NCBI RefSeq assembly: GCF_900446215.1
Contig: NZ_UAQZ01000001.1
Span: 1,178,001-1,242,000, forward strand
Length of the DNA: 64,000 nucleotides
Origin: Burkholderia cenocepacia
Lineage (GTDB): Bacteria; Pseudomonadota; Gammaproteobacteria; Burkholderiales; Burkholderiaceae
Direction: 5' to 3'
Shown here: piece after piece, positions 16,920 to 25,831 of the stretch
Layout: each line of letters begins with the position of its first letter
Numbering within the stretch: the first letter of the stretch is position 1
Notes under the pieces: model-generated
The model's database searches: none
Told to the model about the DNA's origin: nothing
Seen by the model: only the letters and a program-made list of their open reading frames with translations
Position numbers and translations under genes: made by a program

Positions 16920-16942
16920 ATAGATTCGGAATCCGAATCTAT
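16920..16942. promoter_or_regulatory. Perfect 10-bp inverted repeat before the OmpW gene
   Basis: Arms ATAGATTCGG and CCGAATCTAT are separated by AAT. It lies 38 bases after the acyl-CoA synthetase stop and about 150 bases before the OmpW start. There is no T-run on either side, so an operator reads better than a terminator. It differs in sequence from the repeats at 11,049 and 11,094. Confidence 0.5.
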
Positions 16943-17094
16943 GGAGCGGGAATTTCGCTTGACGAAGCAGCACCCGACGTTTTTGGCGTCGCGCGTCACA
17001 CGCGCGGGAACAGCCCGCAAGTCATGCGTGGCGCACGGCGATGAAGACAGGTTTCACGATTCTTGAACACCAACACCAAAATCTGGAGACAATC

Positions 17095-17820
17095 ATGAAA
17101 CGAATCAGTGCAGGAGCCGTCGTATTGGTCGCGGCCATTTCTGGCGCGCATGCGCAATCAGCCGGTCAGTGGGTGGTCAGTGCCGGTTGGTCCCACTTTG
17201 CCCCGCAGGGGGCGGCGGATCCGCTGACCCTCAATGCACTCGGCCAGTCGCAAGTGATGACCGGCAGCGGCGGGGACATCGCAAGCGGCGATACGTTCGG
17301 ACTGACCGCAACGTACTTCCTGACCGACCATATCGCGGCGACGACGGTCATGGGCTTTCCGCCGACCTGGCACTTGAACGGCGCAGGCACGCTCAGCGGT
17401 TTCGGCGAGCTGGGGACCGCGCGGGCCTGGAGTCCGGCGATCATCTTCAACTACTACTTCGGCCAGCCGAATGCACGGTTCAGGCCGTATCTGGGCGCCG
17501 GCGTCACCTACACGTGGTTCAGCAACATCAAGCTCAGCAATCCCGTTTCCACCGGCCAGATCTATTTCTCGCCGACCGTCGGGACCGCGCTCGAGGGACC
17601 GACATCCGTGTCGCTCAGTCATTCCTTCGCGCCCGTCGTCAACGGCGGCCTGACGTACAACATCGATTCGCACTGGTCGATCAACGCGTCGGTCGCGTAT
17701 TCGTGGGTATCGACACGCGCCACGCTCACCACCCGGTCCTCCGTCGGCACGGTCACGAGCACCAGCAAATTCCGGGTCAATCCGATCGTGACGTTCCTGT
17801 CGGTCGGATACCGCTTCTGA
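17095..17820 (+). CDS. OmpW-family outer membrane porin
   Basis: A 241-residue outer membrane beta-barrel with a signal peptide (MKRISAGAVVLVAAISGAHA, cleavage before QSAGQW). Barrel strands such as YLGAGVTYTWFSN and the terminal phenylalanine in SVGYRF are typical of OmpW, an eight-stranded barrel with a hydrophobic lateral channel. OmpW proteins often sit at the end of aromatic or alkane operons and help uptake of hydrophobic substrates. The start at 17095 has GGAGAC upstream; ATG 17041 would add a non-signal extension. Confidence 0.88.
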   Translation: MKRISAGAVVLVAAISGAHAQSAGQWVVSAGWSHFAPQGAADPLTLNALGQSQVMTGSGGDIASGDTFGLTATYFLTDHIAATTVMGFPPTWHLNGAGTLSGFGELGTARAWSPAIIFNYYFGQPNARFRPYLGAGVTYTWFSNIKLSNPVSTGQIYFSPTVGTALEGPTSVSLSHSFAPVVNGGLTYNIDSHWSINASVAYSWVSTRATLTTRSSVGTVTSTSKFRVNPIVTFLSVGYRF

Positions 17821-17885
17821 ATCGCATTGCCCGGGACACGGCGCACGCACGTTGCAGTCGCCACGCTGCGTGCGACGTGATGATT

Positions 17886-17904
17886 GCCGCCGAGATTCGG
17901 CGGC
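17886..17904. terminator. GC-rich hairpin between convergent genes
   Basis: Perfect arms GCCGCCGA and TCGGCGGC with a GAT loop lie between the OmpW gene and the oppositely oriented deacetylase gene. There is no T-run, so it is only a candidate bidirectional terminator. The remaining sequence of this 275-base gap shows no gene. Confidence 0.4.
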
Positions 17905-18095
17905 GCATGGGCCGACCGCGGACGCTTCCTGGTCCCTTGCTCGCGACATGCTTCGAGTGCGGTCGGAGCATGAAGGATTGCTGACCAGAACGATGAATAT
18001 GGCCTACACAAGGTGCAGACGATGACTGTGACATCGAAGGAGACGGGTATCGGCTCGGCGTGGTACCGGTTCATCCGGACGAACTGCCTGGATAC

Positions 18096-18830
18096 TTATC
18101 GGCGCCCCGCTATCCGCCCCTTCCAGCACTTGAACCACAGCCTCGCAGCCCCGACTCCGCCCGCGACCGGAATCCGCGGCAACAGAAACGGATCGTCGGC
18201 CGCGCCGGCGCATCCGCGCCGGGTCGTCGTTGCGTTGCCGTAACCGGCAGCGATGACTTGATCGCGCACGCGCGCGTCGAGATTGCCGTACGGATAGCAG
18301 AACGATTCGACACATTGCCCGCTCAGCATTTCGAGTTGCCGCTTCGATTCGGTAAGCTGAAAGTCCGAAACAGGCGCCGGCACATATGACAGCGCGACGT
18401 GATCGAGCGTATGCGAGCCGATTTCATGGCCGTGATCGCGCCACGCGAGCATGTCCTCGCAGGTCATCAACGGTGAGCGCTTGGTCGGCGCGCCCGCGTC
18501 CCAGTCGTTCGCGCCGCCGAACCGGCCGGCGACGAAGTAGCAGGTCGCGGTGAATCCGAGCGCATCCAGCACGGGCATCGCATGCGTCAGCACGTTGAGA
18601 AAGCCGTCGTCGAACGAAATACCGAAGACCTTGCCCTGCCGCTCCCCGCGCAGGTACGGCTGCAGTTCGCGCACGCTCAGGCCGCGGTAGCCGAGCTGCC
18701 GGAACAGCGTCATCTGGCGGCGGAACGCGTCGGGCGCGACGCTCAGGCTGCGCAGCCGGTCGGTCGGCGGCGGCAGCAGGCGGATCTGGTGATACATCAG
18801 GATCGGATAGCGTGGGGTGCGCGCAAGCAT
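18096..18830 (-). CDS. Polysaccharide deacetylase (NodB homology)
   Basis: About 244 residues of carbohydrate esterase family 4. Motif 1 is GISFDDGFLNV (catalytic base and metal Asp), motif 2 is IGSHTLDHVAL (metal His pair), and motif 3 is FCYPYGNLDAR. It removes N- or O-acetyl groups from a glycan. There is no obvious signal peptide (MLARTPRYPILMYHQ), suggesting action on a cytoplasmic, lipid-linked intermediate. It is the last gene of a three-gene operon with a glycosyltransferase and a methyltransferase. The start at 18830 lies 23 bases after the methyltransferase stop. Confidence 0.85.
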   Translation of the reverse strand: MLARTPRYPILMYHQIRLLPPPTDRLRSLSVAPDAFRRQMTLFRQLGYRGLSVRELQPYLRGERQGKVFGISFDDGFLNVLTHAMPVLDALGFTATCYFVAGRFGGANDWDAGAPTKRSPLMTCEDMLAWRDHGHEIGSHTLDHVALSYVPAPVSDFQLTESKRQLEMLSGQCVESFCYPYGNLDARVRDQVIAAGYGNATTTRRGCAGAADDPFLLPRIPVAGGVGAARLWFKCWKGRIAGRR

Positions 18831-18853
18831 CGGCGGGTCGCAGGAAAGCGGGA

Positions 18854-19420
18854 TTACGCGGCCTTGCGGAAAATCCGCAGGGTCTTGAAGTCGCCGACCT
18901 CGACGAAATCGGCATTGGCGGCCCACCGCGCGATGATCGGTTCAGCCTTTCGATACGCCGACGATCCCGTGTAGAACAACAGATGGCCGTTGGGCGCGGT
19001 ATGGCGCGCGAACAGGTCGAGCACCTCTTCGTCGGTCTTCGCGCCGTAGCGGCTGTTCGCTTCGTCGCGGAATTCGCACAGATGGAACAGCGTGACGACG
19101 TCGAACGTCGGCAGCAGGCGCGAATGGCTCGTATAGATGTCGCCGAAATACGCGAGGTAGGTCTTGCTCACCTCGGGCTGCCGCGTGACGAGATCGACGT
19201 ACGACTTGTATTCCTTCGGCGATGCCGTCACGCCGAAGACGGTGTTGTTCAGGTGCGGCCGCGCGCATTCGATGCCGACATGGTGGTGGCCGCCGGTGCC
19301 GAAGTGATAGATGCGGATGCCCTTGAGGTGCACGGATTCCAGCCATTCGACGAAGTGCACGTCACACGGACATTCCTGCGTGCGCAGGTCCCAGTACTTC
19401 TTCCAGATATTCAATGCCAT
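18854..19420 (-). CDS. Probable SAM-dependent methyltransferase of the glycan operon
   Basis: A 188-residue protein whose IYHFGTGGHHHVGIE resembles motif I of class I methyltransferases, followed by TFDVVTLFHLCEF as motif IV-like and HLLFYTGSS as motif VI-like. The GTGGHHH sequence is atypical, so the assignment is moderate. Its ATG lies ten bases inside the end of the glycosyltransferase gene, showing translational coupling. It may methylate a sugar or a glycan carrier group. Confidence 0.6.
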   Translation of the reverse strand: MALNIWKKYWDLRTQECPCDVHFVEWLESVHLKGIRIYHFGTGGHHHVGIECARPHLNNTVFGVTASPKEYKSYVDLVTRQPEVSKTYLAYFGDIYTSHSRLLPTFDVVTLFHLCEFRDEANSRYGAKTDEEVLDLFARHTAPNGHLLFYTGSSAYRKAEPIIARWAANADFVEVGDFKTLRIFRKAA

Positions 19421-20568
19421 TTCGTGGATCTCAAGGAAGTCACCCAGCGGTACGGGTTGTGTCGAATCGACTTCTGATAGACGGACAAGGTCGCGTCGAC
19501 GAACGCGTCGAACGAAAATTCGCGCTTGCCTTTCAGCCGCGCGCTGCGCCCCATCGCGCGGACGCAGCCGGGTTCCTGCACGATCGCGCGCAGGATCGCT
19601 TCGATCGCCGCGGGCTCGCGCGGCGGGACGACCCAGCCGTCCACGCCCGGCTCGACGTTCTCGGGCAGCCCGCCCACGCGCGTCACGATCGCCGGGCAGC
19701 CGAGCGACATCGCTTCGCGGCACGCATACGACAGGCTCTCGTGGTACGACAGCACGAACGATACGTCGATGATCGAGAACGGCGCCCACACGTCGTCGAG
19801 CCGTCCGGTGAACGCGGTGCGCGACGCCATGCCGTGCCGCGCGAGCTGTTCGCGCTGCTCGCCGGACGGCTCCGCGCCGATCAGCAGCACGCGAAACCGC
19901 TCGCGCTCGGCTTCCGGCAGGCGGCCCAGCGCCGCGATCAGGTCCATCCAGCCTTTTTCGGGCGTGGTGCCGGCGCTGCTGCCGAGCACGATCGCCTCCG
20001 CGCCGGACGCGCCGAACAGTGCGATCTTGCGGCGGCGGATCTCGTCGCCGGCCAGTCGTTCGGCGGCCGGCCGGCGCACGCCGTGCTTGACCACCGTGAC
20101 GTTGCCGTACGGCGAGCGCAGCGCGAGCATGCTGGCGACGTAGTCGCTGACCGCGATCGTGTGGTCGGTGGCCAGCCGCGCACGCAGCACGTTGCCGAGG
20201 CTGTCGGCGCGATAGGTGTTGTGCTTGGTCAGCACGATCGCGGGCCGATACCGGCAGCCGAGCAGCGCCAGCATCACCTGCCTGTGATCGGCGGCCCCGT
20301 TCACATGGATCACGTCGAAGCGCTCGGCGGCGATCCGCCGGCGCAGCCGGAGAATCTCCCGGCACAGCCGGTTCCAGCGCGGCTTGAACTCCATGTCGAA
20401 GATCGCCACGTCGGGACTGTCCTTCAACAGTCGCGACAGGCGGCTGCCTTCCGGCGACGCCACGGTCACGCGGTGATGGCGGCTCATCGCGACGGCGAGA
20501 TCGCGGACGTAGGTGTCCTGGCCGCCGCCGTAATCGCCGTGGAAGTTGGTGTACAGAATGTTCATCAC
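19411..20568 (-). CDS. Glycosyltransferase family 4 (GT-B fold)
   Basis: A 385-residue GT-B glycosyltransferase. The N-terminal half begins NILYTNFHGDYGGGQDTYVR, with the glycine-rich acceptor loop. The C-terminal half has the nucleotide-sugar EX7E-type motif in YHESLSYACREAMSLGCP and a preceding GSSAGTTPEKGW. It transfers a sugar to a surface-glycan precursor at the cytoplasmic face. It is the first gene of the operon, with a 353-base promoter region upstream. Confidence 0.88.
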   Translation of the reverse strand: MMNILYTNFHGDYGGGQDTYVRDLAVAMSRHHRVTVASPEGSRLSRLLKDSPDVAIFDMEFKPRWNRLCREILRLRRRIAAERFDVIHVNGAADHRQVMLALLGCRYRPAIVLTKHNTYRADSLGNVLRARLATDHTIAVSDYVASMLALRSPYGNVTVVKHGVRRPAAERLAGDEIRRRKIALFGASGAEAIVLGSSAGTTPEKGWMDLIAALGRLPEAERERFRVLLIGAEPSGEQREQLARHGMASRTAFTGRLDDVWAPFSIIDVSFVLSYHESLSYACREAMSLGCPAIVTRVGGLPENVEPGVDGWVVPPREPAAIEAILRAIVQEPGCVRAMGRSARLKGKREFSFDAFVDATLSVYQKSIRHNPYRWVTSLRSTKWH

Positions 20569-20861
20569 GATGCCGCTTTTTTATCGATCCGTCATTTCAG
20601 AGGAATGCTAATGAACTGCCGGACTCGACCTGATGGAAGCCATGGCGCGAACGCGGTGCCGCGTTTCCGGCCCGGGATTGCGCATCGACGTCGGCGTACG
20701 GCGCCAATGCGAATCATTTCCAAATATTACAGATCGTTTACGTGTCGTAGTGTCGAGGTCTGCGCATCTTTGTGAGAATCTGTCGTGATCGCTGGATCGT
20801 GTCGCCCGGTTCGTGACGATCTCCCGCGATCGCGATTTCGATTGCAACGATGGCGCCGGAT
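20569..20861. other. Divergent intergenic region between glycan operon and TetR gene
   Basis: No gene is visible. An AT-rich patch at about 20,705-20,745 (containing AATATTACAG) is the likely promoter zone of the minus-strand glycosyltransferase operon. The TetR promoter follows immediately on the plus strand. Confidence 0.4.
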
Positions 20862-20890
20862 TTGATTCGGGTCGATGCCTTCCCTATAAT
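20862..20890 (+). promoter_or_regulatory. Strong sigma70-type promoter of the TetR gene
   Basis: TTGATT at 20862-20867 and a perfect TATAAT at 20885-20890 are separated by 17 bases. Transcription should start near 20,897. This excludes the in-frame starts at 20850 and 20889 and supports the ATG at 20922. Confidence 0.7.
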
Positions 20891-20921
20891 GCGACGATTT
20901 AGTCCGGTTATTTCGGGAAGC

Positions 20922-21518
20922 ATGGCGCGTACACGGAACGAAAACCTTCATCAGCAGCGCCGCGAGCAGATCCTGACCGCGGCCGCCCGGGTCTTCAAGG
21001 CCAAGGGGTTCCACGGCGCGCGCACGGAAGATATCTGTGCGGCGGCCGACATGAGCGCGGGCGCGGTGTTCCGGTATTTCGCCGACAAGCGCGAGATGAT
21101 CGACGCGATCATCGCGGTCGAGGTCGAGCGTTATACGCAGGACTTCAACCGCATCCTCAGCAGGGACGGCCTGCTTGGGCTGGCCGGCATCACGGCCGAC
21201 GAGCTGGCCGGGATGATGGCGCAAGGCGATGACGGCCTCGGTGTCGACAGCTGGCTCGAACTGGCGCGCGATGCCGAACGCCGCCCCGATATCGTCGGGC
21301 TCGACCGGAAGATGCGCGCGGATCTTGCGGCGCTGCTGGCGCGCGGCCAGGCCGAAGGCTGGGTCCGGCCATCGCTGGATCCTGCCGGTGCGACAAACAT
21401 CGTCTTCGCGCTGTTCAACGGCCTGTGGCTCGACCGCAGCCTCGGCACGTCCGTCGACATGAAACAGACGGCCGCCGCGCTCGGCGATTTCTTCCGCACC
21501 TACGTGCTGGTTGCCTGA
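20922..21518 (+). CDS. TetR-family regulator
   Basis: About 198 residues. The HTH spans REQILTAAARVFKAKG to TEDICAAADMSAGAVFRYFADK, a clear TetR pattern, and the C-terminal domain is helical. The start is chosen from the promoter immediately upstream. It lies divergent to the glycan operon and 350 bases before the dicarboxylate symporter, so either could be its target. No ligand can be inferred. Confidence 0.88.
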   Translation: MARTRNENLHQQRREQILTAAARVFKAKGFHGARTEDICAAADMSAGAVFRYFADKREMIDAIIAVEVERYTQDFNRILSRDGLLGLAGITADELAGMMAQGDDGLGVDSWLELARDAERRPDIVGLDRKMRADLAALLARGQAEGWVRPSLDPAGATNIVFALFNGLWLDRSLGTSVDMKQTAAALGDFFRTYVLVA

Positions 21519-21738
21519 CGCCCGACGCCACCGGCGCGCATCACGTCGACACGTTCGCCGCGGCCTTCCGGCAAGCCGCGCGCTATCCGATCCGCTGAAA
21601 TTCCCCGGCATCCGGCCGTGCCGGAAGCGAGCCGGACCGCGACACCTGCCCTTTCCCGACGACATCAGGACGCAAATCAACCCGCGGCGCTTTCAGATTT
21701 GAAAGCCGGCTCGCCGTTTGCGTTAGAATGCCCCCCCT
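21519..21738. other. Intergenic region upstream of the symporter with promoter candidate
   Basis: No gene is seen. A 6-base inverted repeat CTTTCA/TGAAAG at 21690-21705 overlaps a possible -35 TTGAAA (21699-21704), with TAGAAT at 21724-21729. The 19-base spacing is longer than ideal, as for promoters that need an activator. Confidence 0.4.
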
Positions 21739-21769
21739 TGTCCGCCCGGGCGACCGCCCGAAGCGGACA
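21739..21769 (+). promoter_or_regulatory. GC-rich leader hairpin of the symporter mRNA
   Basis: Outer arms TGTCCGC and GCGGACA enclose inner arms CGGGCG and CGCCCG, giving a long stable stem about 10 bases downstream of the predicted -10. It lies in the 5' untranslated region about 95 bases before the start codon. It may act in attenuation, RNA stability or small-RNA control. No T-run follows. Confidence 0.45.
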
Positions 21770-21864
21770 GGGTCGCCCGCTTGGAGACACAGGTTTCGAT
21801 TCGCAGCCGGACGCGAATGATGGGCCAGCCGTTAGCAACATACGCTTTGTAATTTGGATCACTA

Positions 21865-23163
21865 ATGAAAAAGAAGCACAACATTACCAGGTACATCGTT
21901 GTCGCGATGATTCTTGGCATCGCCGTGGGTTACGCCTGCCATAGCGCGTTTCCCGACCCGAAGATGGCGAAGGAGGTCGCCGGGTACGTGTCGTTGCTGT
22001 CCGATGTGTTCCTGCGCCTGATCAAGATGATCATCGCGCCGCTGGTGTTCGCGACGCTGACCGTCGGCATCGCGCAGATGGGCGACGGCAGCGCGGTGGG
22101 CCGCGTGGGCGTCAAGGCGTTCGGCTGGTTCTTCATCGCGTCGTTCACGTCGCTGCTGCTCGGCCTGCTGACCGCAACGCTCCTGCAGCCGGGCAGCCAC
22201 CTGAGCCTGCCGCTGCCGCCGTCCGATGCGGCGCTCAACCTGAAGACGGGCGCGTTCACGCTGAAGGATTTCGTGGTGCACCTGGTGCCGAAGTCGATCG
22301 CCGAGGCGATGGCGAACAACGAAATCCTGCAGATCGTCGTGTTCTCGATCTTCTTCGGCACCGCGCTGTCCGCGCTCGGCGACGCAGGCAAGCGCCTGAC
22401 CGGGGTGATCGAGGATCTCGCGCAGGTGATGCTGAAGGTGACGGGGGCGGTGATGTGGTTCGCGCCGGTCGCGGTGTTCGCGGCGCTCGCGTCGACGATC
22501 ACGACCGAAGGGCTCGGCATCCTGCTCACGTTCGCGAAGTTCATGGCCAGCTTCTACCTGGCGCTCGCGCTGCTGTGGGCCGTGCTGACGCTGGCCGGCG
22601 TGACGTTCCTCGGCAAGCGCGCGTTCACGCTGATCCGGCTGATTCGCGAGCCGTTTCTGCTGTCGTTCGCGACGGCCAGCTCCGAGGCCGCGTATCCGAA
22701 GCTGCTGGACGCGCTCGACCGCTTCGGCGTGAACCGCAAGATCTCGAGCTTCGTGCTGCCGATCGGCTATTCGTTCAACCTCGACGGCTCGATGATGTAC
22801 TGCACGTTCGCGGTGCTGTTCATCGCGCAGGTGTACGGCATCCATCTGCCGCTCGGCACGCAGATCACGATGTTGCTGATGCTGATGGTGACGTCGAAGG
22901 GGATGGCGGGCGTGCCGCGCGCGTCGCTGGTCGTGATCGCGGCGACGCTCAACCAGTTCAACATGCCCGAAGCCGGTTTGCTGCTGATCATGGGCGTCGA
23001 CATGTTCCTCGACATGGGGCGTTCGGCCACCAACGCCGTCGGCAACTCGATCGCGGCGGCCGTGGTCGCGAAGTGGGAAGGGCAGCTCGACGCGCCGCGC
23101 GACGACGACGATTCGGACGGTGCGCGCGTAGCCGAGGTGAAGGTGCGGGAAACGTCGGCATGA
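21865..23163 (+). CDS. Dicarboxylate/amino acid:cation symporter (DctA-like)
   Basis: A 432-residue member of the DAACS (SLC1/GltP-DctA) family. Conserved elements are the serine-rich hairpin SFATASSEAAYPKLL, the NLDGSMMY motif, the second hairpin TSKGMAGVPRASLVV and the helix-8 DMGRSATNAVGNSIA. These form the substrate and Na+/H+ sites for C4-dicarboxylates or acidic amino acids. The C-terminus ends in an acidic tail (DDDDSDGARVAEVK). The gene stands alone with its own promoter and two downstream hairpins. Confidence 0.9.
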   Translation: MKKKHNITRYIVVAMILGIAVGYACHSAFPDPKMAKEVAGYVSLLSDVFLRLIKMIIAPLVFATLTVGIAQMGDGSAVGRVGVKAFGWFFIASFTSLLLGLLTATLLQPGSHLSLPLPPSDAALNLKTGAFTLKDFVVHLVPKSIAEAMANNEILQIVVFSIFFGTALSALGDAGKRLTGVIEDLAQVMLKVTGAVMWFAPVAVFAALASTITTEGLGILLTFAKFMASFYLALALLWAVLTLAGVTFLGKRAFTLIRLIREPFLLSFATASSEAAYPKLLDALDRFGVNRKISSFVLPIGYSFNLDGSMMYCTFAVLFIAQVYGIHLPLGTQITMLLMLMVTSKGMAGVPRASLVVIAATLNQFNMPEAGLLLIMGVDMFLDMGRSATNAVGNSIAAAVVAKWEGQLDAPRDDDDSDGARVAEVKVRETSA

Positions 23164-23168
23164 CGCGT

Positions 23169-23198
23169 GGCAACGCGGCGGCGCAACGCCGCGTTGCC
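23169..23198 (+). terminator. Hairpin just after the symporter gene
   Basis: Perfect 12-base arms GGCAACGCGGCG and CGCCGCGTTGCC with a six-base loop begin six bases after the symporter stop. There is no T-run, but the stem is very stable. It probably serves as a terminator or 3'-end stabiliser. Confidence 0.55.
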
Positions 23199-23219
23199 CA
23201 ACCCGCGGCAAATGACATT

Positions 23220-23254
23220 CGCCGGCCCGGATTCGATACGGATTCGGGCCGGCG
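23220..23254 (+). terminator. Second hairpin after the symporter gene
   Basis: Arms CGCCGGCCCG and CGGGCCGGCG flank a 15-base loop and are followed by a short T-rich run (TGTGTTTTGG). Together with the previous hairpin this looks like a tandem terminator. Confidence 0.55.
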
Positions 23255-23616
23255 ATGTGTTTTGGGGCGGCGGCTTGTCCCGATGTTGCCGAAATGGCAT
23301 TCGCCGTTTCAATCGATCGACGTCGAATCGGCGGCGATATTCCGACAGGCGCTCGCCTGATTTTCCCCATTCCCGTCCGGCGCGTAAGTGACCATTCACT
23401 GACGGGCGGCGGCGCTCGCCGCAAGCAAGGGGAGATTCGCAATTTTTTTCGATTTATATGACGTTATTCTCGCCCTGCGCATGATCGAATGCATGCCGTA
23501 TGTCATACCGACTGCGCCGGATGATTCGGGGAAGAATTTACATCTCGCGGGCTTCAAGCCATCTGGCCGGCCGATCCCTCATGTGAATGACTACCCTGTT
23601 CAGGAGAGCATCCGTC
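23255..23616. other. Intergenic region upstream of the secreted propeller
   Basis: No gene is supported. An AT-rich patch at about 23,440-23,470 (TTTTTTTCGATTTATATG) is the likely promoter zone for the secreted protein that follows. Confidence 0.35.
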
Positions 23617-25551
23617 ATGGTCGCCAGAAAACGCATCCAGGCCGCGCTCGTTGCCGCGGCGATCGCCGCATGTGCACCCGCTGCTCATGCAGCCAACACC
23701 ACCGATTGGCTCGCGAATACGTACGGCACGCTCGCCGCGCACGTCGGCAACGTCGCGCGCGCGATGTGGGTCGCGCCCGAAGGCGTGATCTACACGGCGT
23801 CGATGTGGGACGAGGATGAGGGCGGCGTCGCGATCTACCAGAACGGCAAGAGCATCGGCTCGATCGGCGCGCATTCGGAATTCCAGGGCAGCGCGATCAC
23901 CGGCAATGCAACGTCGCTGTTCGTCGCGCTGCAGCCCGGCAAGACGTACGGCAGCGGCGCGGTGGGGCGTTACAGCCGCGCGACGAAGGTTCGCGATCGT
24001 GTCATCCAGATCAGCGCGGCGACCAACCAGCCGCGCATCGATGTCGTCACCGGGCTCGCGACGGCCGGCTCGCTGCTCTATGCGAGCGACTTCTACGGCA
24101 ATCGCGTGCGCGTGTTCACGACCGACGGCGTGTGGCAGCGGGACATCGGCGTGTCGGCGCCGGGCGCGCTCGCGGTGGACGGCGCGGGCAACGTGTGGGT
24201 CGCGCAGAAAAGCGCCGGCTCGATCGTCGGCTTCAGTCCGACCGGCGCGCTGCTGAATACGATCCGGATGCCGGCCGGCTCGCATCCGTCGGCGCTGCAT
24301 GTCGATGCGGCGGCCGGGCAACTGCTGGTGGGCGACGAAGGCCCCGACCAGAACATCAAGCGTTATTCGATATCGGGCCAGCCTGCGCTGGCCGGCACGT
24401 TCGGCGTGCGCGGCGGCTATCTCGACACGACGACGGGCATCAAGGGGCAGGTCGGCCCGCAACGCTTCACGCGCATCGTCGGGATCGGCAAGGACACCGG
24501 CGGCAACCTCTATGTGCTCAACAATCCGTGGGGCGGTAGCTGGGATCTCGGGCGCAACGGCGCGACCGACATTCATGCGTACGGCAGCAACGGCAACCTG
24601 CGCTGGACGCTGCAGTCGCTGAACTTCGAAGGCATCGCCGCGCCGGATCCGGTCACGGACGGTGCGCTGTTCTACGGCGGCACGCATATCTACAGCGGCA
24701 GCGCGGGCGGCAAGTTCGTCGCGAATACCGTCGATCCGTTCACGTACCCGTCGGATCCGCGCATCAACATGAGCGACACGCAGCGCGACGAGCACTTCGG
24801 GCTGATCACGTCGGTCGGCGCGAACCGGATCCTCGTCGCGGCCGGCCAGAATCCGCCGATTTTCTACTTCTATCACTTCAACGCGGCGAACGGCTACATC
24901 GCGATTCCGGACGGCTCGATTCCGGGCCCGGCGTTCAACACGACGCAACGCGTGACGGGCGGCTTCAGCCTCGACAGCCAGGGTGGCGTGTGGGCCGGCC
25001 TCGACAAGACCGGCGCGATCACGCATTACCCGCTGACCGGCTTCGACGCGGATGGCAAGCCGTCGTGGGGGCCGGGCGTCACGACCCGCATTCCGGCCAG
25101 CATCCAGCCGCTCACGCGCATCGTGTATCTCGCGGACAGCGACACGATGGTGCTCGCGCAGGGCGCGCTCGGCAGCAACGACTGGACGTCGATCGGCACG
25201 CGCATCGAGGTGTATCACGGCTGGCGCGCAGGCAATACGACGAAGCCGGACCCGGTGATCACGCTGCCGCACAGCGGCGCGAAATCGATCGACGCGGCGG
25301 GCAACCACCTGTTCGTCGGCTACTGGTTCAGCAGCAGCGGGCCGCTGTGGCCGAACGTCGACGCGTTCAACCTCACCACCGGCAAGCTCGACACGACGCT
25401 CGTCAACACGAGCCCCGCGACGGTCGACACCAGCAGCGCGATCGATGCGATGTACAGCATCCGCGCGTACCGCCGGTCGAACGGCGAGTACGTGGTGATG
25501 AAGAACAACGTGAAGGGGAACAGCATCACCGTGTACCGGTGGACGCCCTGA
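23617..25551 (+). CDS. Secreted NHL/SMP-30-like beta-propeller protein
   Basis: About 644 residues with a signal peptide (MVARKRIQAALVAAAIAA, cleavage after PAAHA). The mature part is a series of propeller blades with repeated patterns such as PGALAVDGAGNVWVAQK, HPSALHVDAAAGQLLVGDE and GFSLDSQGGVWAGLDK, as in NHL or gluconolactonase-type folds. No catalytic set is obvious, so it may bind a ligand or be a periplasmic hydrolase. ATG 23617 has AGGAG ten bases upstream; ATG 23587 would place extra residues before the signal. It is monocistronic. The function is unknown. Confidence 0.75.
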   Translation: MVARKRIQAALVAAAIAACAPAAHAANTTDWLANTYGTLAAHVGNVARAMWVAPEGVIYTASMWDEDEGGVAIYQNGKSIGSIGAHSEFQGSAITGNATSLFVALQPGKTYGSGAVGRYSRATKVRDRVIQISAATNQPRIDVVTGLATAGSLLYASDFYGNRVRVFTTDGVWQRDIGVSAPGALAVDGAGNVWVAQKSAGSIVGFSPTGALLNTIRMPAGSHPSALHVDAAAGQLLVGDEGPDQNIKRYSISGQPALAGTFGVRGGYLDTTTGIKGQVGPQRFTRIVGIGKDTGGNLYVLNNPWGGSWDLGRNGATDIHAYGSNGNLRWTLQSLNFEGIAAPDPVTDGALFYGGTHIYSGSAGGKFVANTVDPFTYPSDPRINMSDTQRDEHFGLITSVGANRILVAAGQNPPIFYFYHFNAANGYIAIPDGSIPGPAFNTTQRVTGGFSLDSQGGVWAGLDKTGAITHYPLTGFDADGKPSWGPGVTTRIPASIQPLTRIVYLADSDTMVLAQGALGSNDWTSIGTRIEVYHGWRAGNTTKPDPVITLPHSGAKSIDAAGNHLFVGYWFSSSGPLWPNVDAFNLTTGKLDTTLVNTSPATVDTSSAIDAMYSIRAYRRSNGEYVVMKNNVKGNSITVYRWTP

Positions 25552-25831
25552 CGGGCTGAACGTGCTGGTGCGGTCGCTTCGGGCCGCGGCTGCGGACGGA
25601 AAGTCGTGAAGACCATCGACGCATTCTCTCGGGATGGTTGCGCAACGCGCATGCAATGGACGGTGGGCACACTGCGTGCCGCACCGCGGTGGCCAACCGC
25701 CCCAACCTCCCGACGCGCAAACGCGGTTCCGTGCACAATGACAGCGGCACCCGCGGACGCTGCGCGGGCGTGCCCGATGAACGGGCGCGGCTGCCGCTGC
25801 CGCGTTTCTTATGCTCGAAGTGACAACCCCG

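Noticed and set aside
18854..20365. A 503-residue fusion upstream of the methyltransferase
   Set aside because: The extra N-terminal part is an out-of-frame reading of the glycosyltransferase gene; the real start overlaps its end by ten bases.
21739..21769. Riboswitch before the symporter
   Set aside because: It is a simple GC-rich stem with no recognisable conserved aptamer core.
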